A stretch of DNA of 64,000 nucleotides, taken from Myripristis murdjan. Its lineage: Eukaryota; Chordata; Actinopteri; Holocentriformes; Holocentridae. Positions within the stretch are counted from its first letter, which is position 1. Every line of letters starts with the position of its first letter. Where the stretch lies: NCBI RefSeq assembly GCF_902150065.1, contig NC_043980.1, forward strand, positions 10,601,054 to 10,665,053, given 5' to 3'. Positions 23,100 through 34,564 of this stretch are shown piece after piece. Below the pieces are notes generated by a model. The model searched no databases. It saw only the letters and a program-made list of their open reading frames with translations, and was not told the DNA's origin. Position numbers and translations under genes: made by a program.

Positions 23100-23140
23100 A
23101 ACTGCTGGCAGCAGTGACAAAACATACCCACCTCTTTTTC
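23100..23140 (-). promoter_or_regulatory. Distal upstream module of U3 copy 2
   Basis: The palindromic CTGCTGGCAGCAG, then TGACAAAACATACCCACCTC, lies about 125-160 bp upstream of the RNA start. The TACCCACCTC part aligns with the ZNF143-like site upstream of the 50046-50261 copy. Confidence 0.5.
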
Positions 23141-23291
23141 TTTTACATATGATAAACTCCTAAATTAAACCAAAAAAAAAAAAAAAGAACATAGGATGGA
23201 ATTCTTAACTCCTTAGAAAAAAAAACTGAAATACTGCCTCACGGTTGTATGCATTCTAAACTTTTATTGACATTGTACAGGTGAGTTAATG

Positions 23292-23506
23292 AACCACTCT
23301 GACCATGTTACCTTCCTCCTTACGTAACAAGAAAGTAAAGCGCAATCATCAACAACAGTGAACCTATGAACTCAGTCAATATTCACTGTCAGCTTCTCAC
23401 AGAAGGGAACATCACAATTCATCATCGTGGTTAGCGAGACCAAACACTTTAGAAACACATTTCTCTAGTCAGGAACTATAGAAATGATCCCTGAAAGTAT
23501 AGTCTT
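23292..23506 (-). ncRNA. U3 snoRNA copy 3
   Basis: A 215-nt copy with an intact U3 5' domain. The box B region is two bases shorter than in most copies and box C reads GTTGATGA. It belongs to the same subtype as copy 10. The upstream proximal block is present. The sequence farther upstream (23507-23890) is shared with copies 6, 11 and 13. Confidence 0.8.
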
Positions 23507-23894
23507 AACCATCCAACAGGCAAAGCTAGGAGGTCACTCATGGAGAAGTCATTTTCACACAGGGTTGCCATTGAACACCATCGATCCAAGAAATTTCAGC
23601 TGAATATTAACTATAAACAGCATGCACTGCTTATTTATATTATAAAGTAATAACATAATATAAGCCTTGGATTTTTCAAATATTAAGTGAAATGCTGCAG
23701 TTTATCAGCACTCCATTGCATTGGTTAATTTTAGGGTTGTCAAAAACAAGGTGACCAACCAGATGCATTACTGCCAATAAAAGAAAAGAAAAGAAAGAAA
23801 CAACAACCTAAAACCTGATTAATCTCCTTTTTGTAAAAAGATATGAAATCCATATCAACAAACAGGTTTGAGTTTTTTGAGGGTCCACCAAATG

Positions 23895-23960
23895 TACAAA
23901 AGAGGTGGGTATGCCTTGTCACTGCTGCCAGCAATTTATTCACTTGATGATAGCATATGC
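23895..23960 (+). promoter_or_regulatory. Orphan U3 upstream module, interrupted downstream by a MITE
   Basis: GAGGTGGGTATGCCTTGTCACTGCTGCCAGC is the plus-strand form of the distal module, but no U3 follows. A MITE begins 30 bp later. Confidence 0.5.
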
Positions 23961-23989
23961 ATTATAGATAAACTTCTTGGACTGACATT

Positions 23990-24565
23990 AGCTGGGTTTC
24001 CATCCACCTATATTTATTCGCATTTTCAGAAATTGCGAAAAAAAACTTGGATGGAAACGCCAGAAATTCGAAAAACGGCCGAAAATTCGCAAAAAAGTTT
24101 TTACGCTTGGAGGGGGTGGATTTCTCAGCGTATCGATAAAAGAAAATGCGACTTTTTGCTGTGGAAACAGGTTTTGCGAATAAACGATGACTGGACCGGA
24201 TACCACGTCACACTTCTACGCTACAGTCTTATTATTAGTTATTGTTACGATTATTATTAGTCTCTTATTCCTTATTTAGGATGGTTCGGTACGAAGTTAG
24301 CGCTGCCAAAATAGTAAGCAGACTTCTCCCAAGAGCCGACAAGTTCAGCAGGAATCTGTCCATGATCAGCTGTTAAGTGTCAGCTGTGTTTGTTGTTGTT
24401 CAGTCGACACACAGACGCTATCTTATAGCGTCATCTCACGGCGCACTCTCCTCTCAATAATCGCAAAACAAAACTAATGGAAACAGGCATAAATTCGCAT
24501 TTTCTTTTGCGCATTTTGACAAAATTCGCTAAAAAATTTCGATATATTTGGATGGAAACCCAGCT
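23990..24565. mobile_element. MITE copy 1 with AGCTGGGTTTCCATCCA termini
   Basis: The inverted ends AGCTGGGTTTCCATCCA and TGGATGGAAACCCAGCT bound a 576-bp element without a transposase. Comparison with the empty site shared by other U3 units (GACATTGTTTAATG) indicates an ATT target duplication. The 3-bp size would suit PIF/Harbinger, but the motif is not the usual TWA, so the superfamily is open. Confidence 0.75.
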
Positions 24566-24825
24566 ATTGTTTAATGTTGGATATCATACCAGAGTGCTGG
24601 TCAGAGGTCAAAGGTCAGTGTCACTGTGGCCTCATGAAACACATTTTTGGAGTTCATTTGTTAATTATGAAAATCTTTCACACAAAAGTCTAAAAGATTA
24701 AAATGTTGAAGTAATGACATTTTATATCCAAAAAGTCAAAGGTCTGATATCATAATGATATATATATGAACTAAAAACATTTTTCTGGTGCTTATTAAAC
24801 AGCATAATTCATCATTTTCACTTCA

Positions 24826-24960
24826 CTTCCTCTCCCTGGATGACTACGAGGACAGCGGGCCTCCTGTTGTTCTGGTAGTCCTTCACAAACTCATGAGTTT
24901 CGCTGATAGTGAGCTTCAGGTGATTGTCATTGCACCATGTGTTCAAGCTCTCTATCAGTC
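24826..24960 (-). mobile_element. LINE reverse-transcriptase remnant
   Basis: The minus strand reads LIESLNTWCNDNHLKLTISE followed by THEFVKDYQNNRRPAVLVVI. This resembles the WC..N.L.LN..KTKE.V.DFR segment of fish non-LTR reverse transcriptases. Only this short piece is open. Part of the same segment recurs, inverted, near 39340-39425. Confidence 0.55.
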
Positions 24961-25309
24961 TTCTTTACTCCTTTGTAAAGATAGTCTTAAGTGAGGCCAG
25001 CATGTTTCTCACTGGAAATTATTCACTGGAATCATGCATGTCAGTATAGTGATAATCTCCATTTTACCAAAATATGTACTCATGTAGCATGCAATACCTT
25101 TTATTAAATTCCTTCAAAGTCTTCACACAAATATCATATTATTCTGGACAGACATGGATGTAAACTGCAACTTGCCTGGTTAATGGAGGCATACAACCGT
25201 GAGGGAGTATTTTAAGTTTTTTTTCTAAAGAGTTAAGAATTCCATCAGATGTTCTTCTTCTTTTTTTTTTTTTTTTGTTTAATTTAGGTGTTCATCATGT
25301 GTAAAAGAA

Positions 25310-25345
25310 AAAGAGGTGGGTATGTTTTGTCACTGCTGCCAGCAG
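25310..25345 (+). promoter_or_regulatory. Distal upstream module of U3 copy 4
   Basis: GAGGTGGGTATGTTTTGTCA then CTGCTGCCAGCAG lies about 125-160 bp upstream of the copy 4 RNA start. Confidence 0.5.
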
Positions 25346-25420
25346 TTAATTCGTTAAACAATAGCATATATGTTTCACATTACGGATTGACATTGTTAGA
25401 TGTTGGAGAACACCCTGAGT

Positions 25421-25452
25421 CAGAATGATTTTTCCATGAATGACCTCCTAGC
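25421..25452 (+). promoter_or_regulatory. Candidate PSE of U3 copy 4
   Basis: The block around TTTTTCCATGAATGACCTCC, at about -50 to -20, is kept before nearly every U3 copy in both orientations. That position fits the proximal sequence element bound by SNAPc in Pol II snRNA-type genes. The assignment comes from conservation and position, not from a matched consensus. Confidence 0.55.
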
Positions 25453-25470
25453 TTCACCTGTTGGATGGTT

Positions 25471-25687
25471 AAGACTATACTTTCAGGGATCATTTCTATA
25501 GTTTCTGACTAGAGAAGTGTGTTTCTAAAGTGTTTGGTCTCGCTAGCCACGATGATGAGTTGTGATGTTCCCTTCTGAGAGGGAAGTTGTCAGTGCATAA
25601 TGACTCAGTTCATATGTTCACTGGCATTGATGACTGCTCTTTGCTTTGCTGTAGAGCATTGAAGAGGAGAACATGATCAGAGTGGGT
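25471..25687 (+). ncRNA. U3 snoRNA copy 4
   Basis: A 217-nt copy starting AAGACTATACTTTCAGGGAT, with box B variant GAGAGGGAAG, box C ATTGATGA and a 3' end reading ATCAGAGTGGG. Proximal and distal upstream modules are both present. Confidence 0.85.
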
Positions 25688-25864
25688 CATTAGCTGTATA
25701 TTGTTAATGCAAATGTAAAATGAGGAGTCAAAGGTGATTATGCTTTAGTTAAGCTGGTTGACTACCTAATCAACATTTCCTTGTCTAGTCCTAAAACCTT
25801 ATCACTTCTAGAAACAGTGGGAATATTCATTTAGTTGTCTGCTTAAAAAAGAAAAGATATCAGT

Positions 25865-26483
25865 AGCTGGGTTTCCATCCAAATATATCAAAATTTTTGA
25901 GCGAATTTTGTCAAAATGCGAATTTATGCCTGTTTCCATTAGTTTTGTTTTGCGATTATTGAGAGTGTGCCGTGAGATGACGCTATAAGATAAGATTAGA
26001 TTAAGATTAAGTACACTTTATTAATCCCACAAGGGGAAATTCCAATTTAAGATAGCGTCTGTGTGTCGACTGAACAACAACAAACACAGCTGACACTCAA
26101 CAGCTGATCAGGGACACATTCCTGCTGAACTTGTCGGCTCTTGGGAGAAGTCTGGTTACTATTTTAGCAGCGCTAACTTCGTACCGAACCATCCTAAATA
26201 AGGAATAAGAGACTAATAATAATAGTAACAATAACTAATAATAAGACTGTAGCGTAGAAGTGTGACGTGGTATCCGGTCCAGTTATCGTTTATTCGCAAA
26301 ATCTGTTTCCACAGCAAAAAGTCGCATTTTCTTTTATCGATACGCTGAGAAATCCACCCCCTCCAAGCGTAAAAACTTTTTTGCGAATTTTCGGCTGTTT
26401 TTCAAATTTCTGGCATTTCTATCAACGTATTTTTTCGCAATTTCGGAAAATGCGAATAAAAAAAGGTGGATGGAAACCCAGCT
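25865..26483. mobile_element. MITE copy 2, inverted relative to copy 1
   Basis: It has the same AGCTGGGTTTCCATCC termini and a reversed, homologous interior. It carries a 56-bp secondary insertion at 25993-26048. The flanks do not show a matching target duplication, so it may have been moved by segmental duplication. Confidence 0.72.
25987..26054. mobile_element. Short retroelement 3' tail inserted in MITE copy 2
   Basis: On the minus strand the insert reads GGAATTTCCCCTTGTGGGAT then TAATAAAGT and short AT-rich units, the form of a fish LINE/SINE 3' end. It is flanked by AAGATA at 25987-25992 and 26049-26054. MITE copy 1 has the uninterrupted site. Confidence 0.7.
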
Positions 26484-26707
26484 ATTCTCTCTTCTTCTTC
26501 CTCTTCTATTGAATTTCCAGCAGTTTAGACGCGATGCCATTCTCTGTGATGGTTACTGCTGTTATCTAGTTAGTAGGCATGGAGAATGTTTCAGAAACTC
26601 CCTGCAGCGCTGTCGGTCCCTCAGACTGATGGATAATAACGAGCAGAGACCCTGAGTGAGAATGATTTTTCCATGAATGACCTCCTAGCTTCACGTGTTG
26701 GATGGTT

Positions 26708-26924
26708 AAGACTATACTTTCAGGGATCATTTCTATAGTTCCTGACTAGAGAAATGTGTTTCTAAAGTGTTTGGTCTCGCTAGCCATGATGATGAGTTGT
26801 GATGTTTCCTTCCGAGAGACAAGCTGGCAGTGAATAATGACTCTGTTCATATGTTCACTGTCATTGATGACTGATCTTTGCTTCCTTGGGGAGCATTGAG
26901 GAAGGGAATATTGTCAGAGTGGTT
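26708..26924 (+). ncRNA. U3 snoRNA copy 5
   Basis: A 217-nt copy with a complete 5' domain, box B variant GAGAGACAAG, box C ATTGATGA and 3' end GTCAGAGTGGTT. The proximal block is present. The distal module is absent; instead a different segment (26484-26650) leads in, as for its mirror copy 12. Confidence 0.83.
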
Positions 26925-27284
26925 TTTTAGCTCAGCTGTAGAACATCAATCAAACCTAGACCCAGGAGCTAAACCGTAACATGCTTCACTTAACTATCTG
27001 ACAAACTAGTCAACATTTCCCTATCTAGATCTGAAATCTTGTCACCACTTCTAGAAACACTGGGAATATTCATTTTAGTTGTCTGCTTAAAAACAAAAGA
27101 CAGCAGTGACCAACTCAATGCCTTAATGTACGAATGAATGAAACAGCAACCTACAACCTGATTGAAAGCATACAGAGTTTATGAACATTTCCGTATCTCT
27201 TACATGAAGACCTTTTGTTCTAAAAAGATAACAGGTCCTCAATGAAAGATTTTTTATTTTGTTTTGAGGGTTTACCATTTGTAC

Positions 27285-27325
27285 AAAAGATGTGGGTATG
27301 TTTTGTCACTGCTGCCAGCAGTTTA
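27285..27325 (+). promoter_or_regulatory. Distal U3 upstream module separated from copy 6
   Basis: GTGGGTATGTTTTGTCACTG then CTGCCAGCAG lies about 650 bp upstream of copy 6. Transposon fragments at 27336-27606 sit in between. Confidence 0.45.
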
Positions 27326-27335
27326 TTCACTAGAT

Positions 27336-27478
27336 CAGGGGTGTCAAACTGGTGCCATGGAGGGCCAAGAGGCTGCAGGTTTTCATTCCAACCAAAAACT
27401 CCACCTGGTGATTTCACTGATTAGTCCCTCTTCACTGTTTTAAGGTGAGGTGAAATCACCTGGAGGAGTTTTTGGTTG
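27336..27478 (+). mobile_element. hAT-like fragment with a foldback hairpin
   Basis: CAGGGGTGTCAAACTGG resembles the terminus of a common hAT group. The inner part forms a hairpin whose arms (CCAAAAACTCC...GGTGATTTCAC, and the complement) are about 35 bp. No matching far terminus was found. A mirrored copy is at 42731-42871. Confidence 0.5.
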
Positions 27479-27606
27479 ATCACTTTTGTGATCTACAAAC
27501 TGGAATGCCCTCTGTGTAATGTATTTTATATTGGCAGAACCAAACACCGATTACAAGATCAAGGCTCTGAACATAAATATGCAATAAGAACAATAAGAAC
27601 AAAAAA
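27478..27606 (+). mobile_element. Penelope-like element fragment (GIY-YIG endonuclease piece)
   Basis: An open stretch reads VIYKLECPLCNVFYIGRTKH followed by RLQDQGSEHKYAIR. It resembles the GIY-YIG endonuclease motif (CPLC.V.YIG.T...L..R..EH..AI) of Penelope-like elements such as Poseidon. Only this fragment remains. It is mirrored at 42604-42730. Confidence 0.65.
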
Positions 27607-27977
27607 CTCAAACCTGTTTGTTTATATGGATTTCATATCTTTTTACAAAAAGGAGATTAATCAGGTTTTAGGTTGTTGTTTCTTTCTTTTCTTTTCTTTT
27701 TTTTTATTGGCAGTAATGCATCTGGTTGGTCACCTTGTTTTTGACAACCCTAAAATTAACCAATGCAATGGAGTGCTGATAAACTGCAGCATTTCACTTA
27801 ATATTTGAAAAATCCAAGGCTTATATTATGTTATTACTTTATATTATAAATAAGCAGTGCATGCTGTTTATAGTTAATATTCAGCTGAAATTTCTTGGAT
27901 CGATGGTGTTCAATGGCAACCCTGTGTGAAAATGACTTCTCCATGAGTGACCTCCTAGCTTCGCCTGTTGGATGGTT

Positions 27978-28194
27978 AAGACTATACTTTCAGGGATCAT
28001 TTCTCTAGTTCCTGACTAGAGAAATGTGTTTCTAAAGTGTTTGGTCTCGCTAGCCACGATGATGAGTTGTGATGTTTCCTTCCGAGAGAGAAGCTGGCAG
28101 TGAATAATGACTCTGTTCATCTGTTCACTGTCATTGATGACTGACCTTTGCTTCCTTGTTAAGCAAAGAGGAAGGTAACATGGTCAGAGTGGTT
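27978..28194 (+). ncRNA. U3 snoRNA copy 6
   Basis: A 217-nt copy with one change in the 5' domain (TTTCTCTAGTT), box B variant GAGAGAGAAG, box C ATTGATGA and 3' end GGTCAGAGTGGTT. The proximal block is present. It is the mirror partner of copy 11. Confidence 0.83.
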
Positions 28195-28285
28195 CTCTAA
28201 CTCACCTGTACAACGTCAATGAAAATTCAAATGCATACAACCGTGAGGCAGTATTTCAGTTTTTTTCTAAGGACTTAAGAATTCC

Positions 28286-28289
28286 ATAT
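28286..28289. repeat. Target-site duplication of the Ty3/Gypsy element (left)
   Basis: ATAT directly precedes the left LTR and is repeated after the right LTR at 37641-37644. The mirrored U3 unit near 41912 shows the comparable uninterrupted sequence. Confidence 0.75.
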
Positions 28290-29627
28290 TGTTACCGGTC
28301 TCTAACACTGAGTGACCCAAATAACAAAATGAAGAGTGGTCCTTTCCTCCTCACATCTGTCCCTGAAAAATGCAGGTAAATGTCACAGGAGAGAGAGAGA
28401 GAGATGAACCACTCGTGTTGCGTTCCAACATGTTCTTTTTACTTTGCAATTTTCACAATAAAACAAACATTCTTTCCCTGAGTGTAAGTCTCTGTATCAG
28501 TGTCCATTGGTCCTCACCTGTCCCTAAATAAATTCAAGAAATACAGTGTATTTCATTCCACATCATATCACAGGTAGTTCCACATTCATTATAAAACTCA
28601 AAATAAATCCAAAATAAATAGATGAATCAAAAGGATTCATATGTTTTACTTTCTCCAAAAGCATTATTTCAGCGTCTGTGCTGTTACCATGGCTACAATT
28701 ATATACATAGTGTTTAAGTCAAGAATCACATTTGACATACCAAATTTCTCTGAAAGCTATTTAAAATAGTGCAGACTGGTATCAATGTAAACAGCAGACC
28801 TTTTACATAGGGAATGTTTATAAACTCACCTAAAATATAACTAGCACCTTTTAACAAAATGAAAATACGGATCTACACATTAAACTGTAGCTATCCGAAC
28901 AGAAAACAGCATTCAAAAACACACATCAATTTTCGAGTAATTTCTATAATACTCCTATGGTAAACAAACACCATATAATATTAATTCCCAACAAAACAAC
29001 CTATTTCTACAATATTTGTCAGGTGTGCAGGGCCCAAAAGGGGAAAATACATGAAAAGAACAATGGCTACACACAATGCATGAGCTCCGCTTACAACAAC
29101 AGGCAGACGCCATTTTACGGAGACTCCCGCCAAGCGGCTCCGTCCACTACAGCGGAGATCCCATCCCGCATCAAACTCACCCTTACTCACTGATACAGAT
29201 CAATAAAAGCATGCTGCTAATGCTAAAATATGTTACCCTTAGAGGTAGTCATTTTGTGGTTGTCACGGCGTACTAACCTGAAAAATGCAGGTAAATGTCA
29301 CAGGAGAGAGAGAGAGAGATGAACCACTCGTGTTGCGTTCCAACATGTTCTGAGGGAGGGACCGTCGGAGTCCATCACCTGTAATCACCTGGGCGCAACG
29401 TGAACTAACTTTGGTTCCGCCCTCCCTGTTTCCCTGCGATCTGCTCATGTCATCTCCAAACAATTATGGCATTAATATTAATATTTGCATGTAACCCATA
29501 ACATGGAAATAATAAATTAAAAATTAGCAAAAAAATAAAGTGCTCAAAAATTACTGAAGCAATATGTTAACATCAGTTTTACTATCAAACTCAACTGACC
29601 ATAAGCATATATTTTGGATATACCACA
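28290..29627 (-). repeat. 3' LTR of the Ty3/Gypsy element
   Basis: Read on the minus strand, it starts TGTGGTATAT and ends GGTAACA. Its partner lies exactly 8,013 bp away. A 75-bp segment occurs twice inside it (28362-28436 and 29277-29351). Confidence 0.93.
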
Positions 29628-29645
29628 CACTCCCCAAGAAACAGA
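29628..29645 (-). other. Candidate polypurine tract
   Basis: The sequence CTTGGGGAGTG on the minus strand directly precedes the 3' LTR, where the plus-strand primer tract is expected. Confidence 0.5.
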
Positions 29646-29848
29646 AGTGGCTCCTGACACCTGATCAAAACAATCAACAAACAAAACAACAATTCAATCC
29701 CACTGACATTCAGATTTCACATAAACCATTTGTGTTCAATATAGGTATGAAATGTATGTGAAAACGGCTTCCATATGTATGTGTGTATTTCAATGTGTTA
29801 AAAGTCTCTTCTCCATGCTGAGGTATGTATAAAAGTCTTTCCTGTTGC

Positions 29849-32800
29849 TCAGAAACACTGGATCAGTGGGTACAGGTATGGGACAAAGGATGGCGGCTGG
29901 GAAGGATGAGGATAGAGATGGGGGTAAAACCACTGATTATACTGGAGAGGATGGACTTCAACTGTATTCACGGTGGGGCGTAGCTCATAGGCTGGTTGGC
30001 CAAGGGATGGGTATGTGAAGACATAATTAGGCCGTCTTTCCCTGGTTGACTGTCTTAGTGGGATTTGGGGTTCAACATGAGATTTTGGGAGATCCTCCTC
30101 TGAGTGAACCATTTGGAGAGCTTCCTGACCGTTGTTGGACTGAGACTGATCCCTGTCAGGCTGATACTGACCAATTTCATACTCATCCTCACTGTGTATT
30201 CCTGGTTCCTCATCCACCACAATTTCCATCTCCTGTTCCAGTCCAGCATTGTTTCTCTCTTTTGGGCGGATCTCACCCTGTGCCGGTCCGTTTTGCAAGT
30301 TGTGGGCGACGCTGTGATCTGGTAAGTTTCTGTCCTTCCTGCCCACAGGTATCCGCAACCAGTAATGAGGCACACCTTCCTCTTCAGAGTCACTGGTATC
30401 TGAGTTTAGTCTCTGCTCTGTAACTTGTGGGATTACTGAGGACTCCCTGACTCTCTTGCGTGACTTGGGTGCGTTAGTAACTGGGCTCTGAGGTGTTTCT
30501 ATTGGTAAGTCATTCACTTGCAACAACAGGTTTCGGTGCAAAGTGCGCACGGGGCGGCCTCCTGCCTCTGGACTTACCCTATAGACAGGGTTATCTCCCA
30601 CCTGCTCTCTTACAACATAGATGGTCGACTCCCAGTATGGTCTGAGCTTACCAGGCCCCCCTCTTTCTTTGACATTACGCACTAAGACTCTGTCACCAGG
30701 CTCTAAAGTTACACCCCTGCTCCTCTTGTCATATTGAGCTTTTCCTTTAGCACTGGACTGTTGGCTGTTTGCATTTGCTATTCGATATGCCTCCATCATC
30801 TTGCCTGCCCATTTTTCAGCATAGCCTCTTGGAGTTTCAGTTCCTTTGTCAGATATGAGGCCAAAGAGAAGGTCAATGGGGAGATGTGGATGACGGCCAT
30901 ACATCAAGTAATACGGGGAGAAACCTGTGGATTCATGTTTTGTGCAATTATAGGCGTGAAGCACATGAGGTAAGTGGTCCTTCCAGTTTTCCTTTTCCTT
31001 TTCTCCTAGGGTCCGTAGCATTTGCAAAAGAGTGCGATTCAGTCGCTCCACAGGGTTACACTGAGGATGGTAGGGGGAGGTCCTTGAGTGACCAACGCCT
31101 GCCAACTGTCTGAGTGATCTGAACAATTCATTTTCAAATTCCCTGCCTTGGTCGTGGTGCAATTTGGTGGGATAGCCGAACCTGGGGATAAAATCATTAA
31201 AGAGCCGGTCAGCAGCTGTCTTGCCCTCTTTGTTTCGGGTGGGATAGGCTTGTGCAAACCTTGTGAAGTGATCAACCACTACTAAAATGTACTCCCATCC
31301 ACCACGAGAGGCTTCCAAATGGAGGAAGTCAATACACACAAGTTCAAGGGGCGAGTTGGATGTAATACTGCCCATGGGTGCTCTTTCATGTATTGCTGGC
31401 TTTTTCTGTTTCAGGCAAGGGCACTTTCTGGTTATATACTGTTCAATCTCACTTTTCATAAAGGGCCAATAGAATCTCTCTCTGGCTAGACTCAAGACTT
31501 TTTCTACACCGACATGGCCCATGTGGTCATGTAAGTGAGTGAGTGCTAGCTGTCTGTAAGTGGCTGGCAGAACCAACTGTCTTCGCCCTACTGTTTTCCG
31601 GTAGAGGAGGCCATCCTCTATTTGCAGGCGGTTCCACTCCCTTAAGAGTCTCCTTGTGGCTGTGTCCACTCCCCTCTTGTCATCCTCTGTTAATTGTGTG
31701 CCATTTCCTTTCAACTGCATAACTTTCCCAATTACAGGGTCCATCCTTTGTTCTTTTACGATCTCATCATGACTGAATGTTTGCAAAGGCTCTGTGTGAG
31801 GCTGGCTTTGGGATACTATGTTAAGGGCGGCCACCCAGGCTACGTCTCCCTGCTGCGCCCTTCGGGTTCCTTCCCACACAGCACTTACTGCCTCCTCCGG
31901 CAGCTCCTCAGGGAATCTCTCCATGAAAGTGTCCATGTCAAGGGGTAGACGCGATAAAGTGTCAGCGTCGATGTTGGTCTTCCCTGGGCGATATCTTATG
32001 TCAAAGTGGAAATCAGCTAATTGACCCACCCAGCGGTGGCCCACAGCATTAAGTTTGGCTGAGCTGAGGATGTATGTCAGTGGATTATTATCGGTAAAGA
32101 CAGTGAAATGAGGGGCATAAAACAAATAATCCCTAAATTTCTCACATACTGCCCACTTTAATGCCAGGAATTCTAACTTCCCGCTGTGAAGATGGTAGTT
32201 CTGTTCAGCTGGGGTTAGTGTACGCGACCCATAGCCAATTACTCTAAGTTTCCCACCCTGAGCCTGATAAAGAACAGCACCTAGGCCCTTTTGAGAAGCA
32301 TCCGTATGAAGCGTAAAGGGGAGACTAAAGTCTGGGTACGCAAGCACAGGGGGGTTACAAAGCATTTCAATTAACTGCTCAAGTATCTGCTGATGCCTGT
32401 CACACCATTCTACCGGTGCTCGGGAGGACAGCTGAGGGCATTTCAGTTTCCCTCGTGTTGTTTTGGGCTGCAGAGTACTGGGTTGGGACTGAAGCAGGTC
32501 ATAGAGAGGCTTGGCTATACGAGAGAAGTCCTGTACAAATGTGCGGTAATAGCTGAGAAATCCCAGCATCTGTCTGACCTCTCCGACTGTCTTGGGTGTT
32601 TTCTCTTTCAGTGCTCGCACTGCCTCCAGATCTTTGGGATCCACTCTCACTCCCTCTGCAGAGACCAACCGGCCAACATAGCGGACCTCTGTACGGAACA
32701 ATTCACACTTTTCCGGTTTCAGTTTTACGCCGTGGCGCTGCAGGGCTTGGAGGACTCGGCGGAGCACTTGGACATGATCATCAAAAGACTTTGAAAAGCA

Positions 32801-34564
32801 AAGTACATCATCAAGATAGGGGATGCAACATTCATCCCGCAGTGTGTCAAGCATTTCCTCCATGCTTCTTTGGAAGGCTGCTGGAGCATTTGATAACCCG
32901 AAGGGGATACGGACCCACTCGTAGAGCCCCCAGGGAGTGGTGAACGCCGTCAGGTACCTGGATCCCTCGGCAATGAAGCCTTGGTGGTACGCTTTGCCCT
33001 GATCAAGGATTGAGAACCAACTATACCCTCCTAGAGAATCAGTGAGATCCTGGATTCGGGGGAGGGGGTGTCTGTCTGGCACAGTTTTACTGTTCAGAAG
33101 TCTGTAGTCGATGCAAAGGCGCAAAGAACCATCTTTTTTCCTCACACATATCACAGGGGCGGCATATGGGGATCGGGACTTGACAATCCAGCCTTTTACT
33201 AGCAGCTCCTGAATGTACTCTTTTACCTCTTTGTAAAGGGGTTTGGGGATGGATGCATAGGACTTTTGTGTCGGAGTATCATCCTTGACCTTTATCTCCA
33301 TCTGCAAAGACGGGATACATCCAATGTCATTACTGTCACGGGCAAAAGCTCCCGACTCTGTGCGGAGCATTTCCTCCACTATCTGCTTTTGATCAGTGTT
33401 TAGATGGCTGAGGTCGACTGGTGGTAGCCAGGGCTCAGTGGTGGAGTCACTGGGGAGAGTGCCATTAGCCTCAACTGTTGTTACCTTTAACTGTGTCAGC
33501 TCAGCTGGTTGTGACTCTGTTGCATCTGTTTCTAGGATCTTATCAATATGCTGAATAGTGCCTAGGGCAGTTCTCTTTGGTAGAATAACCTCGTGCCTAG
33601 AGTGGTTAGAGATGGGCACCTTAATACGGGGCCACTGGCTGTTATTTATCTCCAAAAGGCCTTCTCCTACACTTAACTGTCCTAGGGCAGTGCCCTCTTC
33701 TGTGGGTTCATACAAGACAAGGGGGTCAGAAGAATCAAAGTTTGGAGGAATCCGGCAGTGCACATGTACTGTTTTACCAGCGGGAATCAAAATGTTATCC
33801 TTTCCCACTCTCACTGTGGCCGGCCCACAATCTGTCTTTGATGGGACCTGGAGGAAATTGACAAAGGCTACCAATTGCTCCTCTTTGACTTTAAGTGCAC
33901 GGCGGAGAAGGCTGACAACTAGGGCAATTGCCTCCTCATCATCTCCTTTGAGGATCTCTTCAAGCACATTAGACCCTATTAAAGGCACAGTTACTGGCGT
34001 CTGACTGACTAAAAATGGAGTGGGTATGGTAAGATTGGGGTTGTCACTACATGCCAAATTCACAGTGAGTTCAACCCACCCATCATAGGGGATGGCGTGG
34101 CCAGTTACACCTTTGAAATCAAGGGGCAAGTCAAGTAGCTCTTCCAGTGGTCTCACAGCATAATGGGGAATGTGAGTGTTATGCCATTCTCTATCAATTA
34201 TACTCACTTGTGAGCCTGAGTCCAGTAACACTTCCATGGGCTTACCATTAAGCAAACATTTCAGTCTAGTCTTTTTACCAATGAGGGGTATTCTCTCTTT
34301 GGGGGTATTTTGACAGGTAAGTACATTTGACTTTTTATTTTGCTCGGGCTGTATTGATGGCTGTTTAGGGGTGGTGTCTGAGACCTGAGAGGTAGGTCTT
34401 GCTGGTTGGGGGGTGGGACTTACTGCTGGCTGGGACTTGGGCTGAACACCGGCCGCTGGCTGTCCCCCGACAGAGACCGGATCCCGTTTCCCTGAAACCT
34501 GGTTCGCCTCAGACATCCCACTGCCCGGTGTCCTGTTTCTCCACATACAAAACAGTGGCTGCAC
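29849..34564 (-). CDS. pol frame of the Ty3/Gypsy element
   Basis: This long open frame (about 1,570 codons) carries, in order, an aspartic protease (DSGSQVS near residue 115), reverse transcriptase (YLDDV near 581), RNase H ([12 protein letters not shown] near 750), and integrase with a zinc-binding HHCC region (about 1000-1050) and core motifs near 1078-1180. It overlaps the end of gag in another frame, an arrangement the family commonly handles by ribosomal frameshifting. It extends well past integrase without an envelope or recognisable chromodomain. Confidence 0.92.
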   Translation of the reverse strand: MQPLFCMWRNRTPGSGMSEANQVSGKRDPVSVGGQPAAGVQPKSQPAVSPTPQPARPTSQVSDTTPKQPSIQPEQNKKSNVLTCQNTPKERIPLIGKKTRLKCLLNGKPMEVLLDSGSQVSIIDREWHNTHIPHYAVRPLEELLDLPLDFKGVTGHAIPYDGWVELTVNLACSDNPNLTIPTPFLVSQTPVTVPLIGSNVLEEILKGDDEEAIALVVSLLRRALKVKEEQLVAFVNFLQVPSKTDCGPATVRVGKDNILIPAGKTVHVHCRIPPNFDSSDPLVLYEPTEEGTALGQLSVGEGLLEINNSQWPRIKVPISNHSRHEVILPKRTALGTIQHIDKILETDATESQPAELTQLKVTTVEANGTLPSDSTTEPWLPPVDLSHLNTDQKQIVEEMLRTESGAFARDSNDIGCIPSLQMEIKVKDDTPTQKSYASIPKPLYKEVKEYIQELLVKGWIVKSRSPYAAPVICVRKKDGSLRLCIDYRLLNSKTVPDRHPLPRIQDLTDSLGGYSWFSILDQGKAYHQGFIAEGSRYLTAFTTPWGLYEWVRIPFGLSNAPAAFQRSMEEMLDTLRDECCIPYLDDVLCFSKSFDDHVQVLRRVLQALQRHGVKLKPEKCELFRTEVRYVGRLVSAEGVRVDPKDLEAVRALKEKTPKTVGEVRQMLGFLSYYRTFVQDFSRIAKPLYDLLQSQPSTLQPKTTRGKLKCPQLSSRAPVEWCDRHQQILEQLIEMLCNPPVLAYPDFSLPFTLHTDASQKGLGAVLYQAQGGKLRVIGYGSRTLTPAEQNYHLHSGKLEFLALKWAVCEKFRDYLFYAPHFTVFTDNNPLTYILSSAKLNAVGHRWVGQLADFHFDIRYRPGKTNIDADTLSRLPLDMDTFMERFPEELPEEAVSAVWEGTRRAQQGDVAWVAALNIVSQSQPHTEPLQTFSHDEIVKEQRMDPVIGKVMQLKGNGTQLTEDDKRGVDTATRRLLREWNRLQIEDGLLYRKTVGRRQLVLPATYRQLALTHLHDHMGHVGVEKVLSLARERFYWPFMKSEIEQYITRKCPCLKQKKPAIHERAPMGSITSNSPLELVCIDFLHLEASRGGWEYILVVVDHFTRFAQAYPTRNKEGKTAADRLFNDFIPRFGYPTKLHHDQGREFENELFRSLRQLAGVGHSRTSPYHPQCNPVERLNRTLLQMLRTLGEKEKENWKDHLPHVLHAYNCTKHESTGFSPYYLMYGRHPHLPIDLLFGLISDKGTETPRGYAEKWAGKMMEAYRIANANSQQSSAKGKAQYDKRSRGVTLEPGDRVLVRNVKERGGPGKLRPYWESTIYVVREQVGDNPVYRVSPEAGGRPVRTLHRNLLLQVNDLPIETPQSPVTNAPKSRKRVRESSVIPQVTEQRLNSDTSDSEEEGVPHYWLRIPVGRKDRNLPDHSVAHNLQNGPAQGEIRPKERNNAGLEQEMEIVVDEEPGIHSEDEYEIGQYQPDRDQSQSNNGQEALQMVHSEEDLPKSHVEPQIPLRQSTRERRPNYVFTYPSLGQPAYELRPTVNTVEVHPLQYNQWFYPHLYPHPSQPPSFVPYLYPLIQCF

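Noticed and set aside
28957-29193. Small open frames inside the LTRs (also at 36970-37206)
   Set aside because: They occur identically in both LTRs and have no recognisable domain.
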